DNA of 39,320 bases from Bacteroidota bacterium (GCA_013288385.1 JABDBZ010000010.1:1-39320); one strand, 5' to 3'; numbered from the stretch's first letter, positions 1-9,212 are shown. The notes: a model not told the origin generated them from the letters alone. Translations and numbers: made by a program.

Positions 1-1992
1 ACAAGTTCTTTAAAAGGTTTTGGGATAGAAGGAATGAATACAGCTATTTGTAGCTGTGGTGCACTCTTACATTATCTTAACGAAACAAAACATGATCGGC
101 TAAAACACATTACGCAGGTAAGTAGAATTGATGAAGATGAATATGTGTGGATGGATAAATTTACAATTCGAAATTTGGAAATTTATGCATCCAATCATGA
201 AAACGGAAAATGTTTGGTTGATGTAATTGATGAAACAAACACACCAATGGGTTCGCGATTATTGAAACGATGGTTGGCTTTGCCTTTAAAAAATACCATT
301 GCAATTAATGAACGGTTAGAAGTAGTCAATTATTTTGTGAAGAATGGAACACAACGTTACGAAATGATTGGCTTATTAAAAGATATTGGCGATATGGAAC
401 GGTTGATTTCCAAAGTTGCTGTTGGTAGAGCGAATCCAAGAGAATTATTTCACATCAAAAGATCGTTGCAAATTGTTTCCGAAATAAAATTGAAAACAGA
501 AACTTTCGGAAATACTTCTCTCAAAAAAATTAGCGAACAATTAAATCCTTGCTCTCTTGCGTTTGAAAAATTAAAAACTGAATTGAACGAAGAAGCTCCG
601 GTTAATATTTTAAAAGGCAATGTGATCAATGCCGGAGTAAATGCCGAATTGGATGAATTGAGAGGTTTGTCTTATAGTGGCAAAGATTATCTTTTAAAAA
701 TGCAACAACGTGAAGTTGAGAAAACAGGAATTAGTTCATTAAAAATCGCATACAATAATGTGTTTGGCTATTATTTGGAAGTAACTAATGTGCATAAAGA
801 TAAAGTGCCGGGTGATTGGATCAGGAAGCAAACACTCACAAATGCCGAGCGTTATATCACACCTGAACTAAAAGAATACGAAGAAAAAATATTAGGTGCC
901 GAAGAAAAAATTGCGCGATTAGAACAACAACTCTACGAAGAATTAATTCGTTTTGTGGCAGACTATATTGAACCAATTCAATTAAACTCAAATTTATTAG
1001 CCAAATTAGATGTCCTCATTGGTTTCTCAGAATTAGCTTTCCAAAATAATTATGTAAAACCTTTAATGAACACCGAATTTGCAATTGATATTAAAGAAGG
1101 CAGGCATCCGGTTATTGAAAAGCAATTGCCTTTGGGAACTGAGTATGTAAGCAATTCTGTCTATTTGGATAATGAACAACAGCAGATCATGATGATCACT
1201 GGCCCGAATATGAGTGGTAAATCCGCTTTATTACGTCAAACCGCATTGATTGTTTTGATGGCGCAGATAGGAAGTTTTGTTCCTGCGGAATCTGCGGAGA
1301 TTGGCATCATTGATAAAATATTTACACGTGTAGGTGCAACTGATAATATTTCATCAGGTGAATCTACATTTATGGTTGAGATGAATGAGACTGCAAGTAT
1401 TTTAAATAATTTAAATAACAGAAGTTTAGTTTTATTAGACGAGATAGGAAGAGGAACGAGTACGTATGATGGTATTTCAATTGCATGGAGCATTGCAGAG
1501 TTTATGCATAATCAACCTGAGAACAGAGCGAAAACTTTATTCGCAACTCATTATCATGAGTTAAATGAAATGACAAATTATTTTCCGCGCATTAAGAATT
1601 ATAATGTGTCTGTTCAAGAGGCAAATAATAAAATTATCTTTTTAAGAAAATTGAAAGAGGGTGGAAGCGAACATAGTTTTGGAATTCATGTAGCGAAAAT
1701 GGCGGGAATGCCTAAAATAGTAATTGAGAGAGCCAATGTAATTCTTCAAAAATTGGAAAAGGAACATGAAATGGAATTAGAACTAGCGAATGAAGGTGTT
1801 GTAGAGCCAGGCATGAAATCTTCTATTGCATCAAAATTAAAAAAAAATGATTATCAATTAAATATTTTTCAATTAAACGATCCTGTATTACAAAAAATAA
1901 AAGAAGATATTTTAAGTACAGATATTAATACCCTAACTCCTGTTGAAGCCCTTTTGAAATTGAATGAGATCAAGCGCTCACTTGGATTATGA
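1..1992 (+). CDS. mutS: DNA mismatch repair protein MutS (5' end outside window)
   Basis: The frame is open from base 1, so the N-terminal mismatch-binding domain lies upstream; 663 residues are present. Seen in order: connector and lever/core (RLLKRWLALPL), clamp, then the ABC-type ATPase with Walker A GPNMSGKS at 1201-1224, signature region STFMVEM, Walker B LLDEIGRGTSTYDG and ATHYHEL. The C-terminus PVEALLKLNEIKRSLGL is typical of true MutS1 rather than MutS2. In this family the dimer recognises mismatches and small loops and signals to MutL. The stop codon overlaps the next start as ATGA, which implies translational coupling to the following outer-membrane gene. I read the 34-36 ATG as internal, because the sequence before it (TSSLKGFGIE) is also MutS-like. 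Confidence 0.97.
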   Translation, partial: TSSLKGFGIEGMNTAICSCGALLHYLNETKHDRLKHITQVSRIDEDEYVWMDKFTIRNLEIYASNHENGKCLVDVIDETNTPMGSRLLKRWLALPLKNTIAINERLEVVNYFVKNGTQRYEMIGLLKDIGDMERLISKVAVGRANPRELFHIKRSLQIVSEIKLKTETFGNTSLKKISEQLNPCSLAFEKLKTELNEEAPVNILKGNVINAGVNAELDELRGLSYSGKDYLLKMQQREVEKTGISSLKIAYNNVFGYYLEVTNVHKDKVPGDWIRKQTLTNAERYITPELKEYEEKILGAEEKIARLEQQLYEELIRFVADYIEPIQLNSNLLAKLDVLIGFSELAFQNNYVKPLMNTEFAIDIKEGRHPVIEKQLPLGTEYVSNSVYLDNEQQQIMMITGPNMSGKSALLRQTALIVLMAQIGSFVPAESAEIGIIDKIFTRVGATDNISSGESTFMVEMNETASILNNLNNRSLVLLDEIGRGTSTYDGISIAWSIAEFMHNQPENRAKTLFATHYHELNEMTNYFPRIKNYNVSVQEANNKIIFLRKLKEGGSEHSFGIHVAKMAGMPKIVIERANVILQKLEKEHEMELELANEGVVEPGMKSSIASKLKKNDYQLNIFQLNDPVLQKIKEDILSTDINTLTPVEALLKLNEIKRSLGL

Positions 1993-3152
1993 AATTTATT
2001 ATTTTATTTATTTATTTTTCGTTTTGTATTTCAATACTGCAGGCTCAGGATTCTATTTCTAAAAATGAATTTTCACCTGGAGTAAATTTGCAAATTGGTT
2101 ATATACCTAAAACATATCCAATTGCACCAAAATCTCCTTTCGCAGCAATAAGTTCAATCGAATTTTTCTGGAAATTTAATGGAAAAGATAAATGGCATCA
2201 ATATTATAATTATCCAAGAGGTGGTGTAGAATTGGTTTGTGGCTATTTGGGAAATAATAATGAGTTGGGTTTTGCAACAGGACTAATTCCATGTTTACAA
2301 ATTAATTCTAAAAATGAAAATAAGAAATGGCGATTTAAAATCGGGTTTGGTATTGGATATTTTAATAAACCATTTGATCCGGTATCAAATCCAAATAATT
2401 ATTATATAGGATCTTCATTTGTGAACATGACCCATTTTTCATTTAGGAGAGAAATAAAAATAAGTGATAAAACTCATTTTTTGTTTGGGTTAAGTATGAT
2501 TCATTCCTCTGATGGACATACAACTTTACCAAATGTAGGATTGAATATGTTTACAGTTGATGCCGGTTTACGTTTTTTGAAAATTGAAAAAAAGAATATT
2601 CCTACGCTAATGAAAAATGAACATAAATTAAGTTACACACTAAAGTTTGGAGTTGGGCTTCATGAATTTGGAGAGACTGAAAAAGCAGTGGGTGGACCAA
2701 AATATCCGAGTTATCATTTATCTTTTTGGGTTAACAGATCGTTCAAACAAATACACCAAGTACAGTTTGGTTTAATAATGGCGTATTATACGAGTTTTTA
2801 TGATTATATAACCAATCAAGAAGTGTATGCATCTTCGCAACGTTTGAATTCAGGCACTGCGATTGCTTTCATAGGACACGAATTTATTTTTGGAAAATTT
2901 GGATTAGTAACCCAGGGTGGTATTTATTTATATAATCCTTTTTTTGTGAAACTTAAAAAACTGGAAGGAGAGTGGAGTACTTCCAATAAGTTAGAATCAC
3001 TTTTTACGAATAGACTAGGAATTAATTATTATCCATTTAAGAAAGCAAATACACTCAACAATATAAAAAATCAATTTTCTATGGGTGTTTATATTAAAAC
3101 AAATTTAGCTCAAGCCGATTTGTTCGAATATTCTGTTTCGTATACTTTTTAA
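1989..3152 (+). CDS. PagL-like acyloxyacyl hydrolase, outer-membrane beta-barrel
   Basis: 387 residues starting at the ATG that overlaps the mutS stop. An N-terminal signal peptide ends near residue 19 (ILQAQ). The body has alternating aromatic and Gly strands typical of an outer-membrane barrel and ends in an aromatic residue (SVSYTF). The stretch IHSSDGHTTLPNVGLN, with His172 and Ser174, resembles the HxS(N/D)G motif of PagL lipid A 3-O-deacylases. In classical PagL a Glu follows in the NPGxE-like segment; here that place reads GLN, so the third catalytic residue is not obvious. Known family role: removal of a 3-O-acyl chain from lipid A in the outer leaflet. Assignment to this family is inferred from motif and length. 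The gene is longer than enterobacterial PagL, which is common in Bacteroidota. Confidence 0.65.
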   Translation: MKFIILFIYFSFCISILQAQDSISKNEFSPGVNLQIGYIPKTYPIAPKSPFAAISSIEFFWKFNGKDKWHQYYNYPRGGVELVCGYLGNNNELGFATGLIPCLQINSKNENKKWRFKIGFGIGYFNKPFDPVSNPNNYYIGSSFVNMTHFSFRREIKISDKTHFLFGLSMIHSSDGHTTLPNVGLNMFTVDAGLRFLKIEKKNIPTLMKNEHKLSYTLKFGVGLHEFGETEKAVGGPKYPSYHLSFWVNRSFKQIHQVQFGLIMAYYTSFYDYITNQEVYASSQRLNSGTAIAFIGHEFIFGKFGLVTQGGIYLYNPFFVKLKKLEGEWSTSNKLESLFTNRLGINYYPFKKANTLNNIKNQFSMGVYIKTNLAQADLFEYSVSYTF

Positions 3153-4135
3153 TTTGAGAACCGAAGAAGTTTGCCGTCGCTGGTAGAAATAATTAATTCA
3201 TTATTTAAATTTGATACTATAGATAGAAAATTACTTTTTTCTGATGTTTCAAGTTCTTGAAACGAATGACCATCACTTGTTTTTAGAAGTTCGCTATTAT
3301 TACCAACTACCCAACCTTCGTTTTCATTTTTAAAAAATAAGCTATTAAAGTTTAATCGTTTTTTAAGCACAGTATTTGCTTCATATAGTTTTTCGGTTTT
3401 ATAATCGGGTGAAGTAACTTTATATACGCCACCATTATAACCACATGCAATGCCAACACTAGAATTAATAGTAATACAATCTGTAAAAAAATCGTCAGAT
3501 AATTTTAAAGGATAATAATCACTTAAGTCGTTTTTTGATTTGTAAGCTGTGCCATAACCGCAACTCACATAATTAGAATCGGAAAAAGAAAAGCCGCTTC
3601 TGAGTTCATTACTAAAACCTCTGAAGCCGTCGTTTATTTTCATATTATGAAATGTAAGTATAATACCAATATTGTCATTTTTTCCTCCGACAATAATAAA
3701 TGAATTTTTATTTAAAATTATTTGTCGGAGTACGCCATTGTAAAATTGATCAAAGTGCGTTGTGAGATCCATTTTATTCCAGGTAATTCCTTTGTCTATT
3801 GATTTATACAAACACATATTTTCTCCACAACAATAGGCAATTGAATCTGAAATAAATTTAATGTCGTATAAACTCAGTCCATCAGTTTCTAATAGATTGT
3901 TCCAGTTTTTTCCTCCATCAATAGTATTGTAAATAAAACCGCTTTCACCTCTTTTTCCACCACAGATAAAACCGTTGTTATGACTTTGCCAATAGCTTTT
4001 ATTAATGTTTGACGAAACCGGAGTTTGGATAAGTTCAAAGGTTAAATGCACACTTTGTTTCTTGCATGAAGCAAGTAAAAAGGCTGCTAAAGCAAGCCCA
4101 GCGTAGTATTTATAGAAACGACTAATAGTGAGCAA
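3149..4135 (-). CDS. Lipoprotein with BNR/Ycf48-like beta-propeller repeats
   Basis: 328 residues from a TTG start; no ATG or GTG is available in frame before the upstream stop at about 4180. The N-terminus is a lipoprotein signal with lipobox LLAS/C at residues about 20-24, followed by KK. Repeated motifs such as YNTIDGGKNW, YKSIDKGITW and LLKTSDGHSF are BNR/photosystem-stability-factor-like propeller blades, which are usual in Bacteroidota surface lipoproteins of unknown ligand. It converges with the PagL-like gene, and both stop codons are formed by the same palindromic TTAA at 3149-3152. No operon partner is seen. The specific function is unknown. Confidence 0.75.
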   Translation of the reverse strand: MLTISRFYKYYAGLALAAFLLASCKKQSVHLTFELIQTPVSSNINKSYWQSHNNGFICGGKRGESGFIYNTIDGGKNWNNLLETDGLSLYDIKFISDSIAYCCGENMCLYKSIDKGITWNKMDLTTHFDQFYNGVLRQIILNKNSFIIVGGKNDNIGIILTFHNMKINDGFRGFSNELRSGFSFSDSNYVSCGYGTAYKSKNDLSDYYPLKLSDDFFTDCITINSSVGIACGYNGGVYKVTSPDYKTEKLYEANTVLKKRLNFNSLFFKNENEGWVVGNNSELLKTSDGHSFQELETSEKSNFLSIVSNLNNELIISTSDGKLLRFSN

Positions 4136-4161
4136 ATTACAGAAAAATGAGGTATATATTT

Positions 4162-4190
4162 TTGTAAATATGAAATTTTATTTACATTTG
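4162..4190 (+). promoter_or_regulatory. Bacteroidota-type promoter of the tRNA-Gly/tRNA-Leu unit
   Basis: TTG at 4162-4164, 18 nt, then TACATTTG at 4183-4190, an exact TAnnTTTG match. The expected transcript starts near 4196, about 60 nt before tRNA-Gly. The leader holds a short perfect hairpin, TTAAGGG/CCCTTAA at 4201-4219, with a 5-nt loop. Confidence 0.7.
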
Positions 4191-4257
4191 CAGTCCTCAT
4201 TTAAGGGTAAAACCCTTAATGATAACCAGTCCGATGCTAAAGCTAAGGATGATAAAA

Positions 4258-4330
4258 GCGAAAGTAGCTCAGTTGGTAGAGCGTAACCTTGCCAAGGTTA
4301 AGGTCGCGGGTTCGAGACCCGTCTTTCGCT
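4258..4330 (+). tRNA. tRNA-Gly (GCC)
   Basis: 73 nt cloverleaf. The acceptor GCGAAAG pairs with CTTTCGC and the discriminator is T4330. The D-arm is GCTC/GAGC, the anticodon stem TAACC/GGTTA encloses loop TTGCCAA (anticodon GCC), and the T-arm GCGGG/CCCGT has loop TTCGAGA. The CCA end is not encoded (CAA follows). Confidence 0.96.
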
Positions 4331-4335
4331 CAAAG

Positions 4336-4358
4336 AGAGCTGAAAAGCTCTTTTTATT
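4336..4358 (+). terminator. Hairpin terminator after tRNA-Gly
   Basis: AGAGCT, loop GAAA, AGCTCT, then TTTTATTT. It lies between the two tRNA genes, so it may act as a partial terminator or a processing signal. Confidence 0.6.
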
Positions 4359-4396
4359 TGCCGAATGACCCGCTTAAATGAAGTTTCAGCGGAGAA

Positions 4397-4481
4397 GCCC
4401 AGGTGGTGGAATTGGTAGACACGCAGGACTTAAAATCCTGTGTCCTTAACAGACGTATCGGTTCAAGTCCGATCCCGGGTA
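4397..4481 (+). tRNA. tRNA-Leu (TAA)
   Basis: 85 nt class II tRNA with a long variable arm (TGTCC...GACGTA). The anticodon stem CAGGA/TCCTG encloses loop CTTAAAA, giving anticodon TAA. The T-arm ATCGG/CCGAT has loop TTCAAGT. Acceptor strands are GCCCAGG and CCCGGGT with discriminator A4481; pairing is complete except A5 against C68, with G1-T72 as a wobble. CCA is not encoded. Its last 14 nt recur at 9195-9208. Confidence 0.93.
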
Positions 4482-4482
4482 C
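4469..4482 (+). repeat. att-like direct repeat, copy 1 (3' end of tRNA-Leu)
   Basis: CCGATCCCGGGTAC covers the 3' side of the T-stem, the acceptor strand and one base beyond. An identical copy lies at 9195-9208, 4726 bp away. Repeated tRNA 3' ends are the classic footprint of tyrosine-recombinase integration. No recombinase gene lies between the copies. Confidence 0.6.
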
Positions 4483-4496
4483 AAATCAGAAGTAAA

Positions 4497-4530
4497 AACC
4501 CTTGTAGATAAAGAGCTACAAGGGTTTTCT
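4497..4530 (+). terminator. Terminator after tRNA-Leu
   Basis: The 11-bp stem AACCCTTGTAG (4497-4507) / CTACAAGGGTT (4516-4526) has an 8-nt loop and is followed by TTCTGTTTTCT. It is a strong intrinsic terminator for the tRNA unit. Confidence 0.8.
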
Positions 4531-4536
4531 GTTTTC

Positions 4537-4556
4537 TAGGGGACGATATAGGGGAC
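4537..4556 (+). repeat. Two direct copies of TAGGGGAC, 12 bp apart
   Basis: TAGGGGAC occurs at 4537-4544 and 4549-4556, just inside the putative tRNA-Leu insertion boundary. Such short phased repeats could be recombinase arm-type sites. The rest of 4557-4752, up to the giant gene, is AT-rich; I see no gene in it. Confidence 0.4.
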
Positions 4557-4752
4557 TGTTTATTTATTTTATAAACTAGTTTTAGAGAGTGTAAGCTTGT
4601 TTCAATTCTGAATAACTTTTTACATTAACATTCGGTTTTAACATTGCTTATGGAATGAAAAAAATATGAAAATTCAAAAACAAAACATAACTTTAAATTA
4701 AACTCAAACACAACTTAGTGAAAAAGTTCAAATTACTTTAACTAAATACAAG

Positions 4753-7700
4753 ATGATATTATCATTAAATTTTCGAAAATTGTTGAATGTTTTAATACTT
4801 TCAGCTTTAACTTTTTCTGTAAAAGCAAAAACTCTAATAAGTGATGATTTACAACAAAAAGTATTTATTGAAAACAAAGGGCAATTTGATAAGCTTGACG
4901 GTTTAAATAAGTCAGATATCAGATTTGTAATTGATAATAGCGCAAAGATTTATTTTACACCTAAAGGACTAACTTATAAGTTTACAAAAATAGAAACTGA
5001 ATCAGAAGATAGTGATGAAGAAAAAAATGAGAAGAAGGAAGGCAAATACAAGATAGAATATCAGTATGTTCACATGGAGTGGATTGGTGCAAATATAAAT
5101 ACACAAATTATAGCGGGTGAAAAATCAGAAGGATATTATTGTTTTGGCGATGAAAAAAACACTAAAACTGTTATTGCGAATGGGTATAAAAAAATAACAT
5201 ATAAAAATCTTTATCCTAATATTGATGTGGAGTATTTTTTTCACGAAATAGAAGGAATAAAATACAATATAATTTTACATCCGGGTGCAAATCCAGATTT
5301 GGTTAAGATGAAATACACTTCCAATAAAGATTTAAATATTGATGATTTAGGTAATTTGCATATTGGAGTTAAAGAGCAAGAGGATATTATTGATCATACG
5401 CCGGCAACTTATTTTCAAGATAACAGCGACGAAAAAATTAGTTCTTCTTACGTTATTGATAATAATGTTGTTTTTTTTAAACTAGGAAATTATGACAATT
5501 CAAGAACATTATTAATTGACCCATGGACTACGAATCCCGGTTTTAATGGTAACAACAAAGCATTTAATATTAGTAAAGATGCTGCTAGTAATATATATTT
5601 ATCAGGCGGAAGCAGTCCTTATTACTTGAGAAAGTATAACCCATCGGGAGTATTCATATGGTCTTTTACTTTACCAAATGCTTCAATTTATAATGTTGAT
5701 CACGTTGTTGATGCCGTTGGAAACTCTTATATTGGTTATGGTGCTTGGTTAGGAAATAAAACAACAAAAGTAAACCCTGCCGGAGTGCAAATATTTAATA
5801 ATACTGCTGCCAATTATACTACAGCTTATAATTCGGGTGAGATATATGAGTTAGCTTATAATTTTAATACAAATAGATTATACAATTCAGGATATTTTTC
5901 GCAAGGTGCCATTACTTTATGTGAAGAGGATTTGACAACCGGCAATCAGTTTAATCATTTAAATGCAAATCCACCAGTGGGTATTGAAGGCCGTTCAATG
6001 GACACGGATAATAGTAACGGTGATGTTTATGTTTTGTCGGCACCACTAGGATCTGCGCAAGCGGGAAATAGGGTGATAAAACTCGACCAAAATTTGAATT
6101 TACTTTGGAATGTTAATAGTGGTTATTCATTAACGGAATCTATGTCGACATATTATCCAAATAGCTTTAGCCAATTAAATGGCATCTCTGCCGGGTGTTC
6201 TTTTCTTTATACTTATGATGGTTTGACTCTAAAAAAATGGGATAAAAGTACAGGTGCGGCTATTGGCACACCGGTAAATGTTCCTGGAGGTTCTGTTTAT
6301 CAAACAAGTGGATTAATTGTAGATCCGTGCGGAGACGTTTACGTAGGAACCACCACAGGTGTTTATAAATACGATCAAAATTTAGTGTTCATCAGTAATG
6401 CTGCAACACCTTCCACAGTTTATGATTTATGCATAGGTAACATTCCCGGTGAAATAATTGCAGTTGGTGATGGATTTATGAACTCAATTAATTTGAACGT
6501 TTGTTCGTCCCCAAATTGTTTTGCACAATTATCAAGTTATGGATTCTCTATTTGCCTGGGGGCTACGGCAACGCTTAACATCAGTAATCCAAATAATCTT
6601 CAAAACCCAACCTTTTCTGTTCAACCCGGATCATTAACATCTTCGAACTCAACATTTGTTGTTACTCCTACTGTGCCTACAACTTATAGTGTGTATGTTA
6701 CAGGTACATTAAACAGTTCAGTAATTACTCAATCAGCCACTATATCTGTTGGTATTTTTTCTTCTCCTTCATTTAGTGTAGTTGTAACAAACGGCTCTTG
6801 TGTAAATCCTGTAACAAGTAGTGTAAATTTAAATGTAACATTCAACCCAAGTGGTAGTCCAAATTACACAACAACATGGAGCCCTTTACCAAGCACCGTT
6901 ACTACAGTTAATAGCGCAACTGCTGCCGGGTTGATACCAGGGATTAACAACGTTACTTTAACCACTGCAGATGGTTGTACTGCAACTGCAACTTTTAGTG
7001 TACCTCCAATTCCGCAGCCTGCAAGTTTTGTGATAGTAAATCCGAGTAATGATTATACAGTTACCTGTTCAAATCCAAACGTATTACTTACAACAAGCGT
7101 CACAAATGGAAATCCGTTAACTTATACGTGGTTTTCGAGTTGTAGTGGCACGGTAACGGGCCCAAGCATGACCTTTACGCAGTCATGTACCGGCCAGGTT
7201 ATCGGAACAAGTTCTACAGGTTGTGTACTATCGCAATCTTTCACTGTGTATCAGGATTTTACCACTCCAACAGTTGCCGTAACTCCAACCATCATGAATA
7301 TTACTTGCTCTGTTTCGGCTTCCACCTTTACTGGTACGAGTAATTTGGGACCAAATGTAACTACCAACTGGTACCAGATAGTTGGTACTAATACAGTGAA
7401 TGTGGGTGTTCCCGGTGGTACCATTAATATATTTCAACCTGGCCAGCCTGGTATTTACTGGTTTATATCTACTTATAATCTTACCGGATGTTCATCAACC
7501 AAATCAGTGCAGGTAACAGCATCCATAGGCGTACCTATTTTCACGGTTACCAGTCCAACCAATTTTACAGTTGGTTGTTCAACAAAAAGCATTACCAGTA
7601 TGCAGATATCCACGGTGGTAACATCTCCTGTATTAAATGTTCCGGTGAATTACACTTTCATGATACCACCGGTTACATCAACTCCAACTACCTTTACAAC

Positions 7701-9156
7701 AAATCCTAATTTAAATAACATTATTGTTCCAGGAACGTATGTGGTTTATGTAAAAGATCTCACAAATAATTGTGTCTCGAGCCAATCAATCTCTATTATA
7801 CAAAATACTTTTGCACCTAATATAAGTTTTATACAACCCCTTACAATCTTAACCTGTAGTCAACCGAGTATGGTATTGCAAGGCATCAGTAGCAACAGCA
7901 ATACACAGATCACATGGACAGTTCCTGCCTCACCGGGAACATCGGTAAATCCAACACCAAACACGACGGTTGTAATTAATCCGGCCATTTCAGGAGCAAC
8001 AAACAATATAACGGGTATTGGAATATTTACGGTAGGAGCAATGGATAATAATAATTTCTGCACCTCAAGTACAACCGTTCAGATTTTACAAGATATTCGT
8101 TTGCCTAAATTTACTATAAGTGCACTTACCAATTCGGTGATTAATTGTATCAATTCTGATGTGGTGATTGTACCAATAGTGACACCAAGCTTAGCGGTAG
8201 CATTGGTTCCTACATATGTTTGGTATCCTCCTGTAGGAAGTGGTGTACCAGGCACACAATACAATACAACTGCAGCCGGTACGCACACCGCTATCTCAAC
8301 ATCAGTTGTAAACGGTTGCACAATGTCTGCAACATACATAGTTGCTTCTGATCTTACATCGCCTGCCTTGACACAGTTTGGATTATTTACATTAGACTGC
8401 GCTAACAATCCAACTTCATCTATTACACCATCAATCACTGGGTCTACAACAAGCTTTACATATTCATGGACCGCTCCTCCCGGTGCACTCACTTCTAGCC
8501 TTACCAAATCTGTGTTAACAACAGACATGACAGGTTTATATTATGTTTTAGTCACAAATACAATAAATGGTTGTATAAGCATTGGAAATTATGAAGTAAT
8601 TCCAGGATCAATAAATGCAGATTTTACCGCCATTCCTAATTTTGGTTATGTTCCTTTAAGCGTTACGTTTAGTAATACAAGTTCAACAAGTACTGGAGCA
8701 AGTAGTATCATTTCAACGTGGGGCTATGGAAATGGAGCCATTACTCAAACTGTTTACAATAATGTTCCTGTTTCCTCAACATATACTGCTTCCGGAACTT
8801 ATTCAGTAATTCTTATTGTGAGAAAAGGTGCTTGTATAGATACTGCTATTAATATCATCAATGTGGAACTCGCATCTAAACTTGAGATACCAAATGTATT
8901 TACACCAAATGGTGATAAAGCAAATGATGTTTTTAGATTGATTTCAAGTAATCTCAAGGAAGTTTATATCATCATTTTTGATCGTTGGGGAAATAAAGTT
9001 TATGAAGTTGATAGCGATACCGGAAATTTTGCATGGGATGGGAAGAACCAATACAGAAAAGATTGCTCTGATGGCACTTACTTCTATATTTTAAAGGCTA
9101 CCGGTGAGGACGGAAGAGCTTATGATGTTAAAGGAACCGTGAGTTTATTTAGATAA
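4753..9156 (+). CDS. Giant T9SS type B (CHU_C) surface protein with DUF7948-like N-terminus and Ig/PKD repeats
   Basis: 1467 residues. A signal peptide ends near residue 26 (FSVKAKT). Residues about 35-255 contain FIENKGQFD, YKNLYPNIDVEYFF and LLIDPWTT, typical of the DUF7948 module found ahead of SBBP/propeller repeats. Residues about 260-585 look like a loose beta-propeller, about 590-1290 are Thr/Ser/Pro-rich Ig-like repeats with spaced Cys pairs, and about 1296-1375 is a PKD-like domain. The last 85 residues (IPNVFTPNGDKANDVFRL, IFDRWGNKVYE, CSDGTYFYIL) are the gliding-motility-associated C-terminal sorting domain. It is therefore exported by Sec and the T9SS and attached to the cell surface or released. 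Likely adhesin-like; the ligand is unknown. It stands alone between copies of the tRNA-Leu end. Confidence 0.88.
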   Translation: MILSLNFRKLLNVLILSALTFSVKAKTLISDDLQQKVFIENKGQFDKLDGLNKSDIRFVIDNSAKIYFTPKGLTYKFTKIETESEDSDEEKNEKKEGKYKIEYQYVHMEWIGANINTQIIAGEKSEGYYCFGDEKNTKTVIANGYKKITYKNLYPNIDVEYFFHEIEGIKYNIILHPGANPDLVKMKYTSNKDLNIDDLGNLHIGVKEQEDIIDHTPATYFQDNSDEKISSSYVIDNNVVFFKLGNYDNSRTLLIDPWTTNPGFNGNNKAFNISKDAASNIYLSGGSSPYYLRKYNPSGVFIWSFTLPNASIYNVDHVVDAVGNSYIGYGAWLGNKTTKVNPAGVQIFNNTAANYTTAYNSGEIYELAYNFNTNRLYNSGYFSQGAITLCEEDLTTGNQFNHLNANPPVGIEGRSMDTDNSNGDVYVLSAPLGSAQAGNRVIKLDQNLNLLWNVNSGYSLTESMSTYYPNSFSQLNGISAGCSFLYTYDGLTLKKWDKSTGAAIGTPVNVPGGSVYQTSGLIVDPCGDVYVGTTTGVYKYDQNLVFISNAATPSTVYDLCIGNIPGEIIAVGDGFMNSINLNVCSSPNCFAQLSSYGFSICLGATATLNISNPNNLQNPTFSVQPGSLTSSNSTFVVTPTVPTTYSVYVTGTLNSSVITQSATISVGIFSSPSFSVVVTNGSCVNPVTSSVNLNVTFNPSGSPNYTTTWSPLPSTVTTVNSATAAGLIPGINNVTLTTADGCTATATFSVPPIPQPASFVIVNPSNDYTVTCSNPNVLLTTSVTNGNPLTYTWFSSCSGTVTGPSMTFTQSCTGQVIGTSSTGCVLSQSFTVYQDFTTPTVAVTPTIMNITCSVSASTFTGTSNLGPNVTTNWYQIVGTNTVNVGVPGGTINIFQPGQPGIYWFISTYNLTGCSSTKSVQVTASIGVPIFTVTSPTNFTVGCSTKSITSMQISTVVTSPVLNVPVNYTFMIPPVTSTPTTFTTNPNLNNIIVPGTYVVYVKDLTNNCVSSQSISIIQNTFAPNISFIQPLTILTCSQPSMVLQGISSNSNTQITWTVPASPGTSVNPTPNTTVVINPAISGATNNITGIGIFTVGAMDNNNFCTSSTTVQILQDIRLPKFTISALTNSVINCINSDVVIVPIVTPSLAVALVPTYVWYPPVGSGVPGTQYNTTAAGTHTAISTSVVNGCTMSATYIVASDLTSPALTQFGLFTLDCANNPTSSITPSITGSTTSFTYSWTAPPGALTSSLTKSVLTTDMTGLYYVLVTNTINGCISIGNYEVIPGSINADFTAIPNFGYVPLSVTFSNTSSTSTGASSIISTWGYGNGAITQTVYNNVPVSSTYTASGTYSVILIVRKGACIDTAINIINVELASKLEIPNVFTPNGDKANDVFRLISSNLKEVYIIIFDRWGNKVYEVDSDTGNFAWDGKNQYRKDCSDGTYFYILKATGEDGRAYDVKGTVSLFR

Positions 9157-9194
9157 ACTGATTTTAGATAAGTGCTTATGATTTTTTCAATAGG

Positions 9195-9208
9195 CCGATC
9201 CCGGGTAC
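9195..9208 (+). repeat. att-like direct repeat, copy 2 (displaced tRNA-Leu 3' end)
   Basis: Exact copy of CCGATCCCGGGTAC without the rest of a tRNA. It is immediately followed by a terminator, as expected for the original downstream flank of tRNA-Leu. The GC-rich 14-mer stands out in AT-rich intergenic DNA. Confidence 0.6.
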
Positions 9209-9212
9209 TGAG

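Noticed and set aside
8079..8528. Long antisense frame (149 codons) inside the giant T9SS gene
   Set aside because: Composition is a Val/Thr-rich mirror of the repeated Ig-like region, there is no domain pattern, and it is wholly inside a clear gene. Treated as a shadow, like the other antisense frames in this gene.
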